Assembly (NCBI GenBank): GCA_008080745.1
Contig: SHMX01000003.1
Span: 220,971 to 284,970 of the forward strand
DNA length: 64,000 bases
Reading direction: 5' to 3'
DNA from: Candidatus Thorarchaeota archaeon
Lineage (GTDB): Archaea > Asgardarchaeota > Thorarchaeia > Thorarchaeales > Thorarchaeaceae
Below the pieces are notes generated by a model. It was not told the origin of the DNA, ran no database searches, and saw only the letters and a list, made by a program, of their open reading frames with translations. The position numbers and the translations under genes were made by a program. Below are positions 10,551-20,607 of the stretch, in pieces. Each line of letters starts with the position of its first letter. Position 1 is the first letter of the stretch.

Positions 10551-11795
10551 GTGAAAAAAATGGGCTTGAGAGCTTCCGAAAACAAATGGACTTTGATTAC
10601 GTTATACTTTGTGACTTTAATCATGCGAGCTGCTTTCTATGCAACCATAGCAGTCATTCAGAGTAATTTCTACATGGGTGGCGAGCTTGTGGGTTGGGGA
10701 GCCTCCATGGTGTTAGCAATTTATCCGTTAGCAGAATTGAGCACAGTTTCATTCTTTGGATCATATAGTGATAAAGTAGGAAGGAAACCTATTCTGGTGG
10801 CAAGTCTATTTATCACAGCAACGGCTGCATTCTTCTTTGCAATTTCACCCTTGGCTATTCTAGCCTTTGTGTTTGCAGCTCTCTTTGGAATTGGTGCAGC
10901 TTCAAAAGTGACTACCACTCTCTCGATAATTGCAGATTGTTCCGGAGAAGATGACAGAGCTCGACTCATGGGATATTATGACCTGTCTACATTAATGGGA
11001 CTTGCTGGAGGATATGGGCTTGGTATGATCCTCATTCAGTTTGGATTAGATGTGAATCTCATTCTTCTCGCTGCTGCTGCTGCATGTGCAATTGCTGGTT
11101 TCATTGCATATCTTATAATTAAGGAAACTAAGACTGTTGATCATCAAGAGGCCAGCATGATAGAATTACTGAGCAAAGTTGCTAGAGATAAGAGGATTCA
11201 GAAGATGATTCCTGTCTACGTACCTATCATCTCGCTTTATGGACTTGTGATATCTAAAGCGGAACATATCTTGGAGTCTCATTTCAGCCTCGAAGCAACT
11301 GACATTTTGATTCTATTTGCAATGCTTGGAGGTTCGTTAGTTCTTGGAATTATCATCATGGGACATCTCTCAGATCATCTTAGAAAAAGACGTCCATTCA
11401 TTGTTACCGGACTTATTGCTTTGGGAGGATTGGCATTCCTCTTGGTTGCCAACGCTGAACACTTTGAGCAGTTATGGACAGTTTGGCCATTACTTCCGGT
11501 ACTGGGATTTGTAACAGGAGGTTTTCCACCCGCAGCTATGGCATATCTCACCGATATCTCCGAGGCAGATGCAAGAGGAAGTACTATGGGCGTATACAGT
11601 ATCTTCTTTGGTTCAGGAATGATTATCGGCCCCTTAGCCGGACAATTATTCTATGATACATGGGGATTGATTCTAGGCCTAGGATTCCTCGTAGTATTAT
11701 TCATTTCCATTGCGTGCATTGGGACATATTTCTTACCTGAGGCACACGGACACGCTGTTGCAGTACCACCTCTGGAGCATAGTGAAAACGAATAA
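10551..11795 (+). CDS. Major facilitator superfamily transporter
   Basis: 12-TM pattern; GSYSDKVGRKPIL and GHLSDHLRKRRP loop motifs. Confidence 0.85.
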   Translation: MKKMGLRASENKWTLITLYFVTLIMRAAFYATIAVIQSNFYMGGELVGWGASMVLAIYPLAELSTVSFFGSYSDKVGRKPILVASLFITATAAFFFAISPLAILAFVFAALFGIGAASKVTTTLSIIADCSGEDDRARLMGYYDLSTLMGLAGGYGLGMILIQFGLDVNLILLAAAAACAIAGFIAYLIIKETKTVDHQEASMIELLSKVARDKRIQKMIPVYVPIISLYGLVISKAEHILESHFSLEATDILILFAMLGGSLVLGIIIMGHLSDHLRKRRPFIVTGLIALGGLAFLLVANAEHFEQLWTVWPLLPVLGFVTGGFPPAAMAYLTDISEADARGSTMGVYSIFFGSGMIIGPLAGQLFYDTWGLILGLGFLVVLFISIACIGTYFLPEAHGHAVAVPPLEHSENE

Positions 11796-11818
11796 GCAAA
11801 TACTGAAAGAAAATGAAG

Positions 11819-11841
11819 AAGGCGGGTAGAAGTCCCGCCTT
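11819..11841. terminator. Hairpin between convergent genes
   Basis: AAGGCGGG-N7-CCCGCCTT followed by T-rich tract. Confidence 0.6.
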
Positions 11842-11872
11842 TAATTCTCCTTTTTGAATGAATGCTTGAAAA

Positions 11873-13006
11873 TTAACCACTGCGTCGTGAATAAATCAGA
11901 GATAAAACAACGATACTGGCAAGAAATATTCCAGCTCCGAGAAATAGCTCTGTTCTAAGAGGGATATCCTCCCAATTTCCAGTTGTCGTTGCAACGTTTG
12001 TTGTTGTGGTGGTTGTTGTGGTAGTTGAGGAAGACTCGGTTGTAGTAGCAGTTGTTTCCTCAGTGGTGGTTGTTGTCGTCTCTGTAGTGGTAGTAGTTGT
12101 TTCGGTGGTAGTTGTTGTTGTTGTTTCGGGTGCATTCCAGCCTGCAAGACTCGCTACTAGCCACCAGAAAGCTTTACCTTTCTGTTCACAACTGGTATAA
12201 GTCGTATGGCCTGCTTCACCCCCATTGAAATCCTCGTGTTCAACAGGAATAGTATGGACCGTTTCTCCATCGTCATATTCGTATGTATTCTGAGAACCGT
12301 TACTCCAACAATCTAGATCCGCGAAATCAAACAGAATCTTGTTATTTGATGTACAGTAATCACGAATCAGATTATTGTTCATCCAACGATTATATCCATC
12401 TGAGCCAGTACCTTGAGCGTTACAAGTCATGTAAACAAAGGTGACGTTAGGATTCGCAGTTTCAAGGTCATTGATTATAGATAGATAGTCTTCTACCTCT
12501 TCTGTAGAATAATAGTTCAATTGGGTACACCAAGACCATAGAGAAACATTTAGAGTTGGATTATCGTCCAAAGTACCTTGGGTTAGATCAATACCGCTCT
12601 GAGTTTCCCAATATTCATCAGGTGTAATGTAATTGTCTCCACCATTGTTATCCTGTCCATCAAAAATACAAAGTGAATCGGTAGTTTCAGGTAACGAACA
12701 TATACCCCTACTTACATCAAAAGTTGAATTTTGAGACTCAATCCGATCAAGACCAGTTGTAATCTGACTTCCATGACTTGTATGGGCATAATGTATTATT
12801 ACTGAATCTTGCGCTGCTTCAATCCACTCTTCAGGAATACTGTCGATATCAATACAGGTGTGATCTATTACGAGTCCACCTGGCCAATCAGCCAAATTAT
12901 GGTCAATAGTAACTTGTCTTGGTTGGATTGTATTTGACAGCCCCAAAGACAGCAGTAGGGCAATTAGAATCGATACAATAATGTATGGCGTGCGTTTCAA
13001 TTGCAT
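11873..13006 (-). CDS. Secreted/membrane-anchored protein with Thr-rich stalk; SGNH-like ectodomain possible
   Basis: N-terminal signal-like helix; HYAHTSHGSQ; runs of TTTTTT; C-terminal TM plus RRSG. Confidence 0.6.
   Translation of the reverse strand: MQLKRTPYIIVSILIALLLSLGLSNTIQPRQVTIDHNLADWPGGLVIDHTCIDIDSIPEEWIEAAQDSVIIHYAHTSHGSQITTGLDRIESQNSTFDVSRGICSLPETTDSLCIFDGQDNNGGDNYITPDEYWETQSGIDLTQGTLDDNPTLNVSLWSWCTQLNYYSTEEVEDYLSIINDLETANPNVTFVYMTCNAQGTGSDGYNRWMNNNLIRDYCTSNNKILFDFADLDCWSNGSQNTYEYDDGETVHTIPVEHEDFNGGEAGHTTYTSCEQKGKAFWWLVASLAGWNAPETTTTTTTETTTTTTETTTTTTEETTATTTESSSTTTTTTTTTNVATTTGNWEDIPLRTELFLGAGIFLASIVVLSLIYSRRSG
11998..12130. repeat. Low-complexity Thr-codon repeat
   Basis: Dense GTT/GGT/GTA trinucleotides on + strand, Thr codons on - strand. 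Confidence 0.7.
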
Positions 13007-13173
13007 AGCTCCTTTACGCGATTAGGTTGTTTTCAATGATAACCGTGATAGTAATTTACTGTTTCGGCGAAAATGATAGAAAATATCCACGAGTTCTAGG
13101 TCAGCAATAACAGTTAATAGAAACAATAAACTTCACCATAGTAGTATCCCATTATACACGGGGAGATACAACC

Positions 13174-13788
13174 ATGGTCAGACTTACTACCATTAGCAAT
13201 ATTCTAGCAGGAATAGGACTGGCAATCTTGGGATTCTCAGCGGTACTCAAATATCTGCTTGAGAGTCTTGGTACTGCAGATACAGCTTTTCCGTTCTATA
13301 CATGGATAATAGCTGCTGTGATACTTGGCATTGTTATTTTTATGAGCGTCATTACGACGTTCTCTGAAATGACAGGCTTCGTACATCCGGAGGATAAGCT
13401 AGTTAGCAATATGTTTGTATTCCTAATTACAATTGGCACCTTTCTGATGTTTGGTATCCTAGACGAAGGAGAACTCTATCAGAGCTGGATGTACAACATC
13501 GCATCAATGATGATGATTGCCTTTGTATTCTTGTTCATCTTCGTATTCTTCTCAGCTACCATAACTGAGGGAGGCGATACTGGACAGGTTAAGGAGATGA
13601 CAGCCAGATTCATGTTGGTTTCATTGGTTCTAGGAGGAATTCTAGCAGGACTCAAATTGGGTCTTGATCTGATATATGATACCTATTTCTACGAATCGGC
13701 AGCAGGACTTCTAGGAATAATTTCCGTAGCACTAACTGTGCTTATTGTCATGTTCTTAGGAAGAAGATACGAGCCTGTTGGTGAATAA
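13174..13788 (+). CDS. Polytopic membrane protein, unknown
   Basis: 204 aa with about 6 hydrophobic helices. Confidence 0.55.
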   Translation: MVRLTTISNILAGIGLAILGFSAVLKYLLESLGTADTAFPFYTWIIAAVILGIVIFMSVITTFSEMTGFVHPEDKLVSNMFVFLITIGTFLMFGILDEGELYQSWMYNIASMMMIAFVFLFIFVFFSATITEGGDTGQVKEMTARFMLVSLVLGGILAGLKLGLDLIYDTYFYESAAGLLGIISVALTVLIVMFLGRRYEPVGE

Positions 13789-13800
13789 GACTAGATTAGT

Positions 13801-13852
13801 GATGGAATGATTCCATCTATCCCCCTTGAGGGGATATTTCTTTCTTTTTTTT
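13801..13852 (+). terminator. Two adjacent hairpins followed by T-rich tract
   Basis: GATGGAA-TGA-TTCCATC then TATCCCC-CTTGA-GGGGATA then TTTCTTTCTTTTTTTT. Confidence 0.7.
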
Positions 13853-13942
13853 AGAATATCAGGGCAAATAACATAAACAACTCTATATTTCATTTGCCTA
13901 GATTATACATAATTTGTCGCGACGATAAAGGATGGGTTAGCA

Positions 13943-15910
13943 ATGGCTGATGATATGCTCTGGCTCGGTTTTCATTTGGATGAAAAAGGTAAACGAACTG
14001 ATAAAAAATTCGAAATAAGTCAAGACCTCCTGAGGAGACACGGTGGTGTATTTGGCTCTACAGGTTCTGGAAAGACGGTATTGAGTAAGGTGATTCTTGA
14101 AGAAGCTGCTTTGAAAGGTATTCCAATTATCGCATTCGATCCGCAGGGGGATATAGCTTCTCTTATGCTTCCTGGAGACCCTAAAGAATTGGAGAAGAAG
14201 GGTGTTCCACCAGAACGTCTCAAGAAATATATGGACAAGGTGGTAGTCCGAGTATACACTCCAGCAAGTAGTAAAGGACTAGCAATATCAATTAATCCAC
14301 TAAAATTGCCTGATAAGAACGCGGATCCAGATGATATTGTGAGACTGATGGATAATTCAGCTCGTACGCTCACCAAAGTTCTCATGAAGGTTGGTGGACT
14401 CTCTCGATCCTGGGAGGCGAAATCGTTTGCTGTGATTTATGAACTTCTAAGAAACATCTGGGAGAGTGAGCAGGACCTTGGCGGTCTTGGTGACTTGGCA
14501 AATATGCTTGTTGCGCCAGTGGAAGAGATTGGAGTGGATTTGGAACCATTCATGAAAGAGTCGGAGAGACAAACGTTGGCTACAAGAATACGGACTCTAA
14601 CTGTTGGTTCATCACAACTGTTATTCAAAGAAGAAGGACAGATCGACTTTGATGAATTGACTCAACCAGTTCAAGGAAAGACACCAATCAATGTCATCTT
14701 TCTTAAAACACTCCGAAGTGAAGAAGAGAAGCACTTCTTCATATCGATTGTTCTGAATCAATTATACTCTTGGATGCTAAAGCAGGGGTATCAAGAAGAT
14801 CCAAGAATGATACTATTCCAAGATGAAGCTGCGCCATTTATCCCCGCCGGAATGAAGGCACCAGGACCAAAGGAAACCTTCCTACTACTATTCAGACAAG
14901 CTCGAAAATATGGAGTCGAATGTCTCATTGCAACTCAGAGCCCGAAAGATATCGATTACAAGGCTTTCGAACAATTCAACACTATAGCATCTGGACGTAT
15001 CAGCAGCGACCAGTCACTAAAAGTACTTGAGAGAATTCTTGAACCGATTGCAGGTGAAAAGGAGTCGGAGGAGATAATTAGCATGCTTCCAGGTCAACAG
15101 ACTGCTTCGTTCATCTTTTCTTCTGCAGACCTTAAACCTAAGGTGAACCATATAGGTGTTCGTTGGCTCTTAACCAATCATATCACTCTCACTGAGAAAG
15201 ATGTTCAGCAGCATATGAAGGAACTGAGAAAACAACAAGAGAAAATCCTCAAAGAGATGGAAAAAGAGAGGCTCAAAAGAGAGAAGGAAGAAGAAGAGCG
15301 TAAAAAGAAATTAGCAGAGGAACGAAAAAAGGCTGCTGACGCTAAGAAACGTGAAGAAGAACGTCGAAAAGCAGAAGAGGAGAAACGTCGTAAAGAGGAG
15401 GAAGCACGTAAAGCCAAGGAAAAGGAGCTTGCGGCAAAGAAAGCCAAATTTGCCAAAGCAAAAGATGAAGAGCCAGTCTTTGACACCAAGGGAAAGGCTG
15501 ATGCGGTATCTTACGACGACCTTGTAAACGGATTTATTGCACGTATAGAAAGGATAGCAAGTACAACCTTTGGTCTACCATTTTTGCGAGAGCTGATCAA
15601 ACGAGGACAACTCCACTATGAGAAGGCACTCTCTTATTATCTCAAAGAAACCCGTGAAGCAATCAAACAGGGACTTGCTCGAAAAGAGAAAATCGAGATT
15701 GAAAAACGCGGCAAGAAAAAGAAGGTCATGTACATCATATATGACTTTGAGCACGTGCTAAATCAAGTCATCCAAAGTATGGGTATTAAAGAACCCGAAT
15801 ATGTGGATGAAAAACGATTGAAGAAACGATTTGAGGAATTGGTAAGAACCGCAAAGAAGAATTCATTCCTAGAGAGAATCGCTCTTGGTCAACCATTCCT
15901 TGAGTTTTAA
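13943..15910 (+). CDS. HerA-like (DUF87) FtsK/HerA-superfamily ATPase with Lys/Glu/Arg coiled coil
   Basis: Walker A GSTGSGKTVLSKV, AFDPQGD, LFQDEAAPF, IATQSP; charged repeat after about residue 425. Confidence 0.8.
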   Translation: MADDMLWLGFHLDEKGKRTDKKFEISQDLLRRHGGVFGSTGSGKTVLSKVILEEAALKGIPIIAFDPQGDIASLMLPGDPKELEKKGVPPERLKKYMDKVVVRVYTPASSKGLAISINPLKLPDKNADPDDIVRLMDNSARTLTKVLMKVGGLSRSWEAKSFAVIYELLRNIWESEQDLGGLGDLANMLVAPVEEIGVDLEPFMKESERQTLATRIRTLTVGSSQLLFKEEGQIDFDELTQPVQGKTPINVIFLKTLRSEEEKHFFISIVLNQLYSWMLKQGYQEDPRMILFQDEAAPFIPAGMKAPGPKETFLLLFRQARKYGVECLIATQSPKDIDYKAFEQFNTIASGRISSDQSLKVLERILEPIAGEKESEEIISMLPGQQTASFIFSSADLKPKVNHIGVRWLLTNHITLTEKDVQQHMKELRKQQEKILKEMEKERLKREKEEEERKKKLAEERKKAADAKKREEERRKAEEEKRRKEEEARKAKEKELAAKKAKFAKAKDEEPVFDTKGKADAVSYDDLVNGFIARIERIASTTFGLPFLRELIKRGQLHYEKALSYYLKETREAIKQGLARKEKIEIEKRGKKKKVMYIIYDFEHVLNQVIQSMGIKEPEYVDEKRLKKRFEELVRTAKKNSFLERIALGQPFLEF

Positions 15911-15945
15911 GAAACTGTGTGCTCGCATGTAGCGAGCACTGTTTC
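15911..15945. terminator. Bidirectional hairpin between convergent genes
   Basis: GAAAC..GTGCTCGC-N5-GCGAGCAC..GTTTC. Confidence 0.6.
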
Positions 15946-15951
15946 CAATTT

Positions 15952-16632
15952 TTATTCATTAAAATAGAATGCGAGTCTTCCAAATTCGCATTCGACCCAC
16001 TGCTCAATGATCATTTTGGTTTTTTCCATTGCATCATTCATACTAGTTTCTGATACTACGGGAGCACCATATATCAGAAGAAGGATATCACGGCTATTCT
16101 CTCTTACACGAGTCTTTTGAGAATCATAGCTGGCAAATCCAAAACATACTATCTTATCCGCATCTGCGAGAACAATCTCTCTACCACGACAGATTATACT
16201 TTTTCCTCCAATACGCTCGAATACTTCTCCTCTCTCTGCTGTTCTCACGGAAAGGTTTCCTTTTAGATAAGCAGAATCAATCAAGCCAATCGGTAAACTA
16301 TGATAGGCAGAAGCAAGATTTGCGGTGTCAACTATATTTGATATTCGCCATAGGTTTTCACGCTTAAGAATTCTTCTTACCAGCGCCTCACTAGATACTC
16401 GGATTTTTGTTGGATCCATACCATGTCGCCAATAGAGGTCACGATAGGACCTAAAGGGAGAATAATTGCTAAGACTGTCTAGGTCATTGAATTTGAGTCT
16501 TATCTCATTGAATATCGATGCTTCAAATTCTTGAAAATCGGGCAAAGAACCAGAAACATTAGTTTCTACAAGTGGTAATATCCCAATACTGAGTTTTTCA
16601 GAGGTTTCAAAGGTCACCCGAGGAAGTTTCAT
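15952..16632 (-). CDS. B3/B4-domain (PheRS beta-like, COG3382) protein
   Basis: RDLYWRHGMDPTKIRVSSEALVRRIL, YHSLPIGLIDSAYL, LLLIYGAPVVSE. Confidence 0.75.
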   Translation of the reverse strand: MKLPRVTFETSEKLSIGILPLVETNVSGSLPDFQEFEASIFNEIRLKFNDLDSLSNYSPFRSYRDLYWRHGMDPTKIRVSSEALVRRILKRENLWRISNIVDTANLASAYHSLPIGLIDSAYLKGNLSVRTAERGEVFERIGGKSIICRGREIVLADADKIVCFGFASYDSQKTRVRENSRDILLLIYGAPVVSETSMNDAMEKTKMIIEQWVECEFGRLAFYFNE

Positions 16633-16795
16633 AACTATATTTCACCAACCCGACACTAAGGGAAATAGAGAACTCTGCTATAGATGTTATTCAAACAATC
16701 ATCAGGGCAGTGGTGTGGAACATTCTAGCAATAATAAGTTAGTACTGTTTCATTAGATATCAACTCTCTTTATCATTCACACGGAGAATTCCATA

Positions 16796-17374
16796 TTGGT
16801 AGAGACCGCTTTCATTTACAAGATATGTGTAATTGGAGATGCATCAGTTGGTAAGAGCAGCACCATTCTCCGATGGTCTCAAGACACATTTAATGAGCAG
16901 TATCAAGTAACCGTTGGAGTTCAACACTACACTCGAAATATTACTGTTTCATCAAAAGGAGAAGAATTTGTAATCAAGCTTATAATATGGGATATGGCAG
17001 GTCAAGAGATGTTCAAACATGTACGTCCAATCTTTTATCGTGCATCAAGGGGAGTCATATTGATGTTTGATATTACCAAACCTGAAACTTTTGAGAATTT
17101 ACCCACCTGGGTTAATGAGGCAGTTGATAATATTGGAACAAAAGTGCCCTTCCTTCTTGTCGGAAATAAGAGTGATCTGACACCTCACAGGGTAGATAAA
17201 TCCCATGCATTACAATATGCAGAAGAAATCGAAGGTAGCTTTATTCTCTCAAGTGCTAAGACAGGTGATAATGTGGGAGATATTTTTGGACAGATTACAA
17301 CAATGATACTTGAATACAACTCTACAGAAAAAACCCAAAATCCAAGTCATACCAAATCTACATGGATGAGATAA
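16796..17374 (+). CDS. Ras/Rab-like small GTPase
   Basis: TTG start; GDASVGKSS, TVGVQHYT, DMAGQE, GNKSD, SSAKTG. Confidence 0.92.
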   Translation: MVETAFIYKICVIGDASVGKSSTILRWSQDTFNEQYQVTVGVQHYTRNITVSSKGEEFVIKLIIWDMAGQEMFKHVRPIFYRASRGVILMFDITKPETFENLPTWVNEAVDNIGTKVPFLLVGNKSDLTPHRVDKSHALQYAEEIEGSFILSSAKTGDNVGDIFGQITTMILEYNSTEKTQNPSHTKSTWMR

Positions 17375-17495
17375 TATCACAATTCAGCCCATAATCTGTT
17401 ATTGAACAGTATTTGACGCTCTAATATTTAATTTTAAAATTTAAGCAATCATTTTATCTATAAGATATGTTATAGTATGACTCGTTGGGAATTAG

Positions 17496-18056
17496 TTGAG
17501 CATTGCATATGTTTACAAAGTATGTGTCATCGGAAATGCATCGGTAGGAAAAACTAGTACTATTATTAGATGGGCAAAAGGTTGGTTTAGGCAAGATTAT
17601 CTCTTGACTGTAGGAGTACAACACTATGCAAAAATATTCGATATAGACCATCAAGGAGAGTCTGTAAGTATAAAGCTCATTTTATGGGATTTTGCGGGTC
17701 AAGATATGTTCAAAGAGGTACGTGCCAAGTTCTATGATGGAGCTAAAGGATTAGTATTGATGTGTGATATCACCAGAAAAGAAACATTTCATGCATTGCC
17801 AAAATGGCTTCAAGAGGCTTCTGAAAACATTGGTCAGGAGGTACCATTAGTTCTGGTTTCAAATAAGGCAGACCTTCCAGATAAGGAAGTGAGTGTGACC
17901 GAGATCAAACGATATGCAAAATCATTGGATGCTCCTTGTGTGATTAGTAGTGCAAAGACGGGGTCAAATGTACAGGACGTTTTCAGACTGATTGGAAAAA
18001 GAGTTCATGAACGGAGAATGAATCATACCACTAGTAGACATGATACCTTCAGATGA
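17496..18056 (+). CDS. Ras/Rab-like small GTPase (tandem paralog)
   Basis: TTG start; GNASVGKTS, TVGVQHYA, DFAGQD, SNKAD, SSAKTG. Confidence 0.92.
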   Translation: MSIAYVYKVCVIGNASVGKTSTIIRWAKGWFRQDYLLTVGVQHYAKIFDIDHQGESVSIKLILWDFAGQDMFKEVRAKFYDGAKGLVLMCDITRKETFHALPKWLQEASENIGQEVPLVLVSNKADLPDKEVSVTEIKRYAKSLDAPCVISSAKTGSNVQDVFRLIGKRVHERRMNHTTSRHDTFR

Positions 18057-18301
18057 AAAAGGTTGATTTCTATGTTTACCCAGATCAAAATCAAAGATAG
18101 CATCCATTTCATCTGGTCATTTTCGATAAAGAGTTCTAAAGAGCGATTTTTGAATTGAATATCTATTATCTATCAAAAAAAGTGTTTAATCAGTAAACAA
18201 ACTCCAAAAATCGTTAGCCATGATTTTAATTCGCTTAAGAAAGAGGAATAGACAGTAATTGAATAAATACTGTCTGGAAAGACATGGACTGAATAGCGGT
18301 T

Positions 18302-18466
18302 CTAGACTTTTTCAATCATAGCTTTTCTTTTGTCAATCTCCTCTTGAGGCATTGTTTCGAAACCATGTGCTTTCGCACCATGTTTCTTGATTTCTTCTAC
18401 TACATCACTCTTAGTTTCACCTTTGAGGACAGCATCACACATCTGACATTCAAACTTGTACGACAT
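18302..18466 (-). CDS. Small DUF1059-like protein (54 aa)
   Basis: Translated by hand: MSYKFECQMCDAVLKGETKSDVVEEIKKHGAKAHGFETMPQEEIDKRKAMIEKV; below the ORF-track length cutoff. Confidence 0.65.
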   Translation of the reverse strand: MSYKFECQMCDAVLKGETKSDVVEEIKKHGAKAHGFETMPQEEIDKRKAMIEKV

Positions 18467-18601
18467 TATACTTCACTATAGTTATCATAGAGGTTACTAA
18501 TAAATGGTCATATACCACAAAATATCCAGTAAGAAAGAATCAACAAGATTATTCTTGAGAGTTAGAAATCAAAAGAGTAATATTTTGTGAACTCATCAAA
18601 A

Positions 18602-19417
18602 TTAGAACATCTCAAGCACTTCATCTAAAGATTTTACGTGTATATGAGGTGTCTTATCAAGATCCCCTGCATCAAACGGAACAATATCCTCTTCCCGTCT
18701 ATCAACTAGAATGGTTGTCATTCCTGCAGCTCTACCACCAGCAATATCAGATGCAGGATTATCGCCGACCATTACACTCTCTTCAATAGTAAAACCAAGC
18801 AGTTCAATAGTTGCTTGAAAAATCTCTGGGAGCGGTTTACCAACGATAACAGCTTCCACACCGGTTGCATCTTCGATAGCAGCAACAATAGATCTTTCAC
18901 CAATGTAGACATCTTCAGTTCCAAGATAGATGCCAGGATAATCTCGACTCCCGCTAATACAAATAAGAACCGCTCCCTCCTTGACCATCTTGGTGGCGAA
19001 ATTCAACTCAGCAAAAGTCATACCCCTGTCTGCACCAACCGCAACAAAATCTATTGGAGGGTTATTTGTGACATCAAGACCTCGCGCTATGAAATCTTCT
19101 TGAGCTCCTCCTTCACCAATAACAAAGCACCGAGCTTCTGGTTGTCTATTAGATATGTAGGCAGCAGCTGCGGCACCTGCACTGAAAGTCTTGTCGAGGT
19201 CCACTTTATAACCTGCCTTCGTAACCGCACTGTGAATTTGCCTTGAGGAAAGTCGACCCACATTTGTAAGAATAGCTGGTGTTTTTCCTAAATCTAAAAG
19301 ATGATTCCATAGATTTAAAGCATCAGAAAATGGATTTGGATGATCAACATCCCGAATCATGGTGTTATCCACATCAAATAGCCAGAGAGATTTTTTATCC
19401 AATGAATATTCTGACAT
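18602..19417 (-). CDS. HAD-superfamily IIA (NagD-like) phosphatase
   Basis: LFDVDNTMIRD, ILTNVGR, VGKPLPEIFQ, MVGDNPASDIAGGRAAGM. Confidence 0.85.
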   Translation of the reverse strand: MSEYSLDKKSLWLFDVDNTMIRDVDHPNPFSDALNLWNHLLDLGKTPAILTNVGRLSSRQIHSAVTKAGYKVDLDKTFSAGAAAAAYISNRQPEARCFVIGEGGAQEDFIARGLDVTNNPPIDFVAVGADRGMTFAELNFATKMVKEGAVLICISGSRDYPGIYLGTEDVYIGERSIVAAIEDATGVEAVIVGKPLPEIFQATIELLGFTIEESVMVGDNPASDIAGGRAAGMTTILVDRREEDIVPFDAGDLDKTPHIHVKSLDEVLEMF

Positions 19418-19452
19418 ACTATTGTGGACAATACTAAGCTTAATGAAATTGT

Positions 19453-19806
19453 CTAGTCACCGTTATTTTCAAGCAGGGGAATAACGCAGATGAATCTGAA
19501 GTTTCCGTTCCCTTCAGTATTGTCATATCCGTGGGGAGCTTCAGAGGGGACAAATATCACATCATCTTTCTTAGCGGGTCCTTCAAAATCACCAAGTAAT
19601 TTTGCTGTGCCTTCTAAAACAAATATTTCGTGTTCTTCAGGATGCGTATGGATAGGAATGATACCACCCGGACCAATATTGAACATTCGCATCGCATAAT
19701 TCTTGGCCCCTGTTCGACGTCCAACTAACCATCTAACCGTAACATTTCGAGAACCAGGAAAATTAACTTCTTGTTCTTCGCGTTCTTGATAGTTTATGCA
19801 ATACAT
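19453..19806 (-). CDS. Cupin-domain protein
   Basis: GGIIPIHTHPEEHEIFVLEG and PHGYDN metal-binding pattern. Confidence 0.85.
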   Translation of the reverse strand: MYCINYQEREEQEVNFPGSRNVTVRWLVGRRTGAKNYAMRMFNIGPGGIIPIHTHPEEHEIFVLEGTAKLLGDFEGPAKKDDVIFVPSEAPHGYDNTEGNGNFRFICVIPLLENNGD

Positions 19807-19989
19807 GATTCTAGAACCTCTCTCTGTAAACTTATCTCCCGTTCAATTTCGAGTTCTCCGAATATAATAGCTTTAGGATGTGACCGTATTTCGAAAGCCC
19901 AACATAGAAAGGTTAATTTTGTAAGACCAGCAATTGTCCATGTTATATCCACAAGGCAATCTAGCCTGCGTGAAAAAAAGGGGATAATA

Positions 19990-20511
19990 ATGACAGAAGA
20001 AGATACCTATCTGCGGGCAAAGCTCACGGAAATCAAAGGTTCTATCGATAGACTAACAGATTTATTGAATCGAATGATAGAGGTGATTGCAAAAATAACT
20101 GAAGTTGAAACAGCTACCTCGGATTTGGCTTTAGCAGTTGCTGCAAATAGTGAGAAGATTGATGAAGTTTTGAAGAAGATTTCAAGTATATCGATTGCTG
20201 CTCCAGCTGGAACTACAGCAGGTGGAACCCTATCAGACAAACAAGCGGTCTCATCATTACAAGCAGTTCTTGAGAATTTGGAATCACAAATTCGAGAAGG
20301 AGTTATTGCCAGCGATCTTGCTGTCAAGATTGGTGAAGCAGCCGATGCTATGGAGCAGCGAGGTGGTACAGGTCCACTAATTTTGAAAATGAACAGATGG
20401 GGCAGAATCCTCAAGACATATGGTCGAGTTGATACAATTAGTCCCACTGACCTGAAAAAACTCAGAGACGACCTCAAAGAATGGCAAAAAGAAGTTGCTC
20501 AACTTCGATAG
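19990..20511 (+). CDS. Coiled-coil hypothetical protein
   Basis: ATG at 19990 in listed ORF; heptad-like Leu/Ile pattern. Confidence 0.55.
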   Translation: MTEEDTYLRAKLTEIKGSIDRLTDLLNRMIEVIAKITEVETATSDLALAVAANSEKIDEVLKKISSISIAAPAGTTAGGTLSDKQAVSSLQAVLENLESQIREGVIASDLAVKIGEAADAMEQRGGTGPLILKMNRWGRILKTYGRVDTISPTDLKKLRDDLKEWQKEVAQLR

Positions 20512-20607
20512 ATCTATCATGGATATGATCTCTTGTGATTATTCTCACAAGAGATTATTTCCACACCTTTAAGTAGCTTTGAGAGATACGAAACATGGCA
20601 TAGGGAG

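Noticed and set aside
12006-12200. Val-rich plus-strand ORF (MVVVVVVEEDSVVV...)
   Set aside because: Artefact of the Thr-codon repeat read on the other strand
15205-15489. Ser/Phe-rich minus-strand ORF
   Set aside because: Antisense of the Lys/Glu coiled coil in the HerA-like gene
20007-20477. 156-aa minus-strand ORF
   Set aside because: Antisense to the coiled-coil CDS at 19990..20511; no motif or start signal
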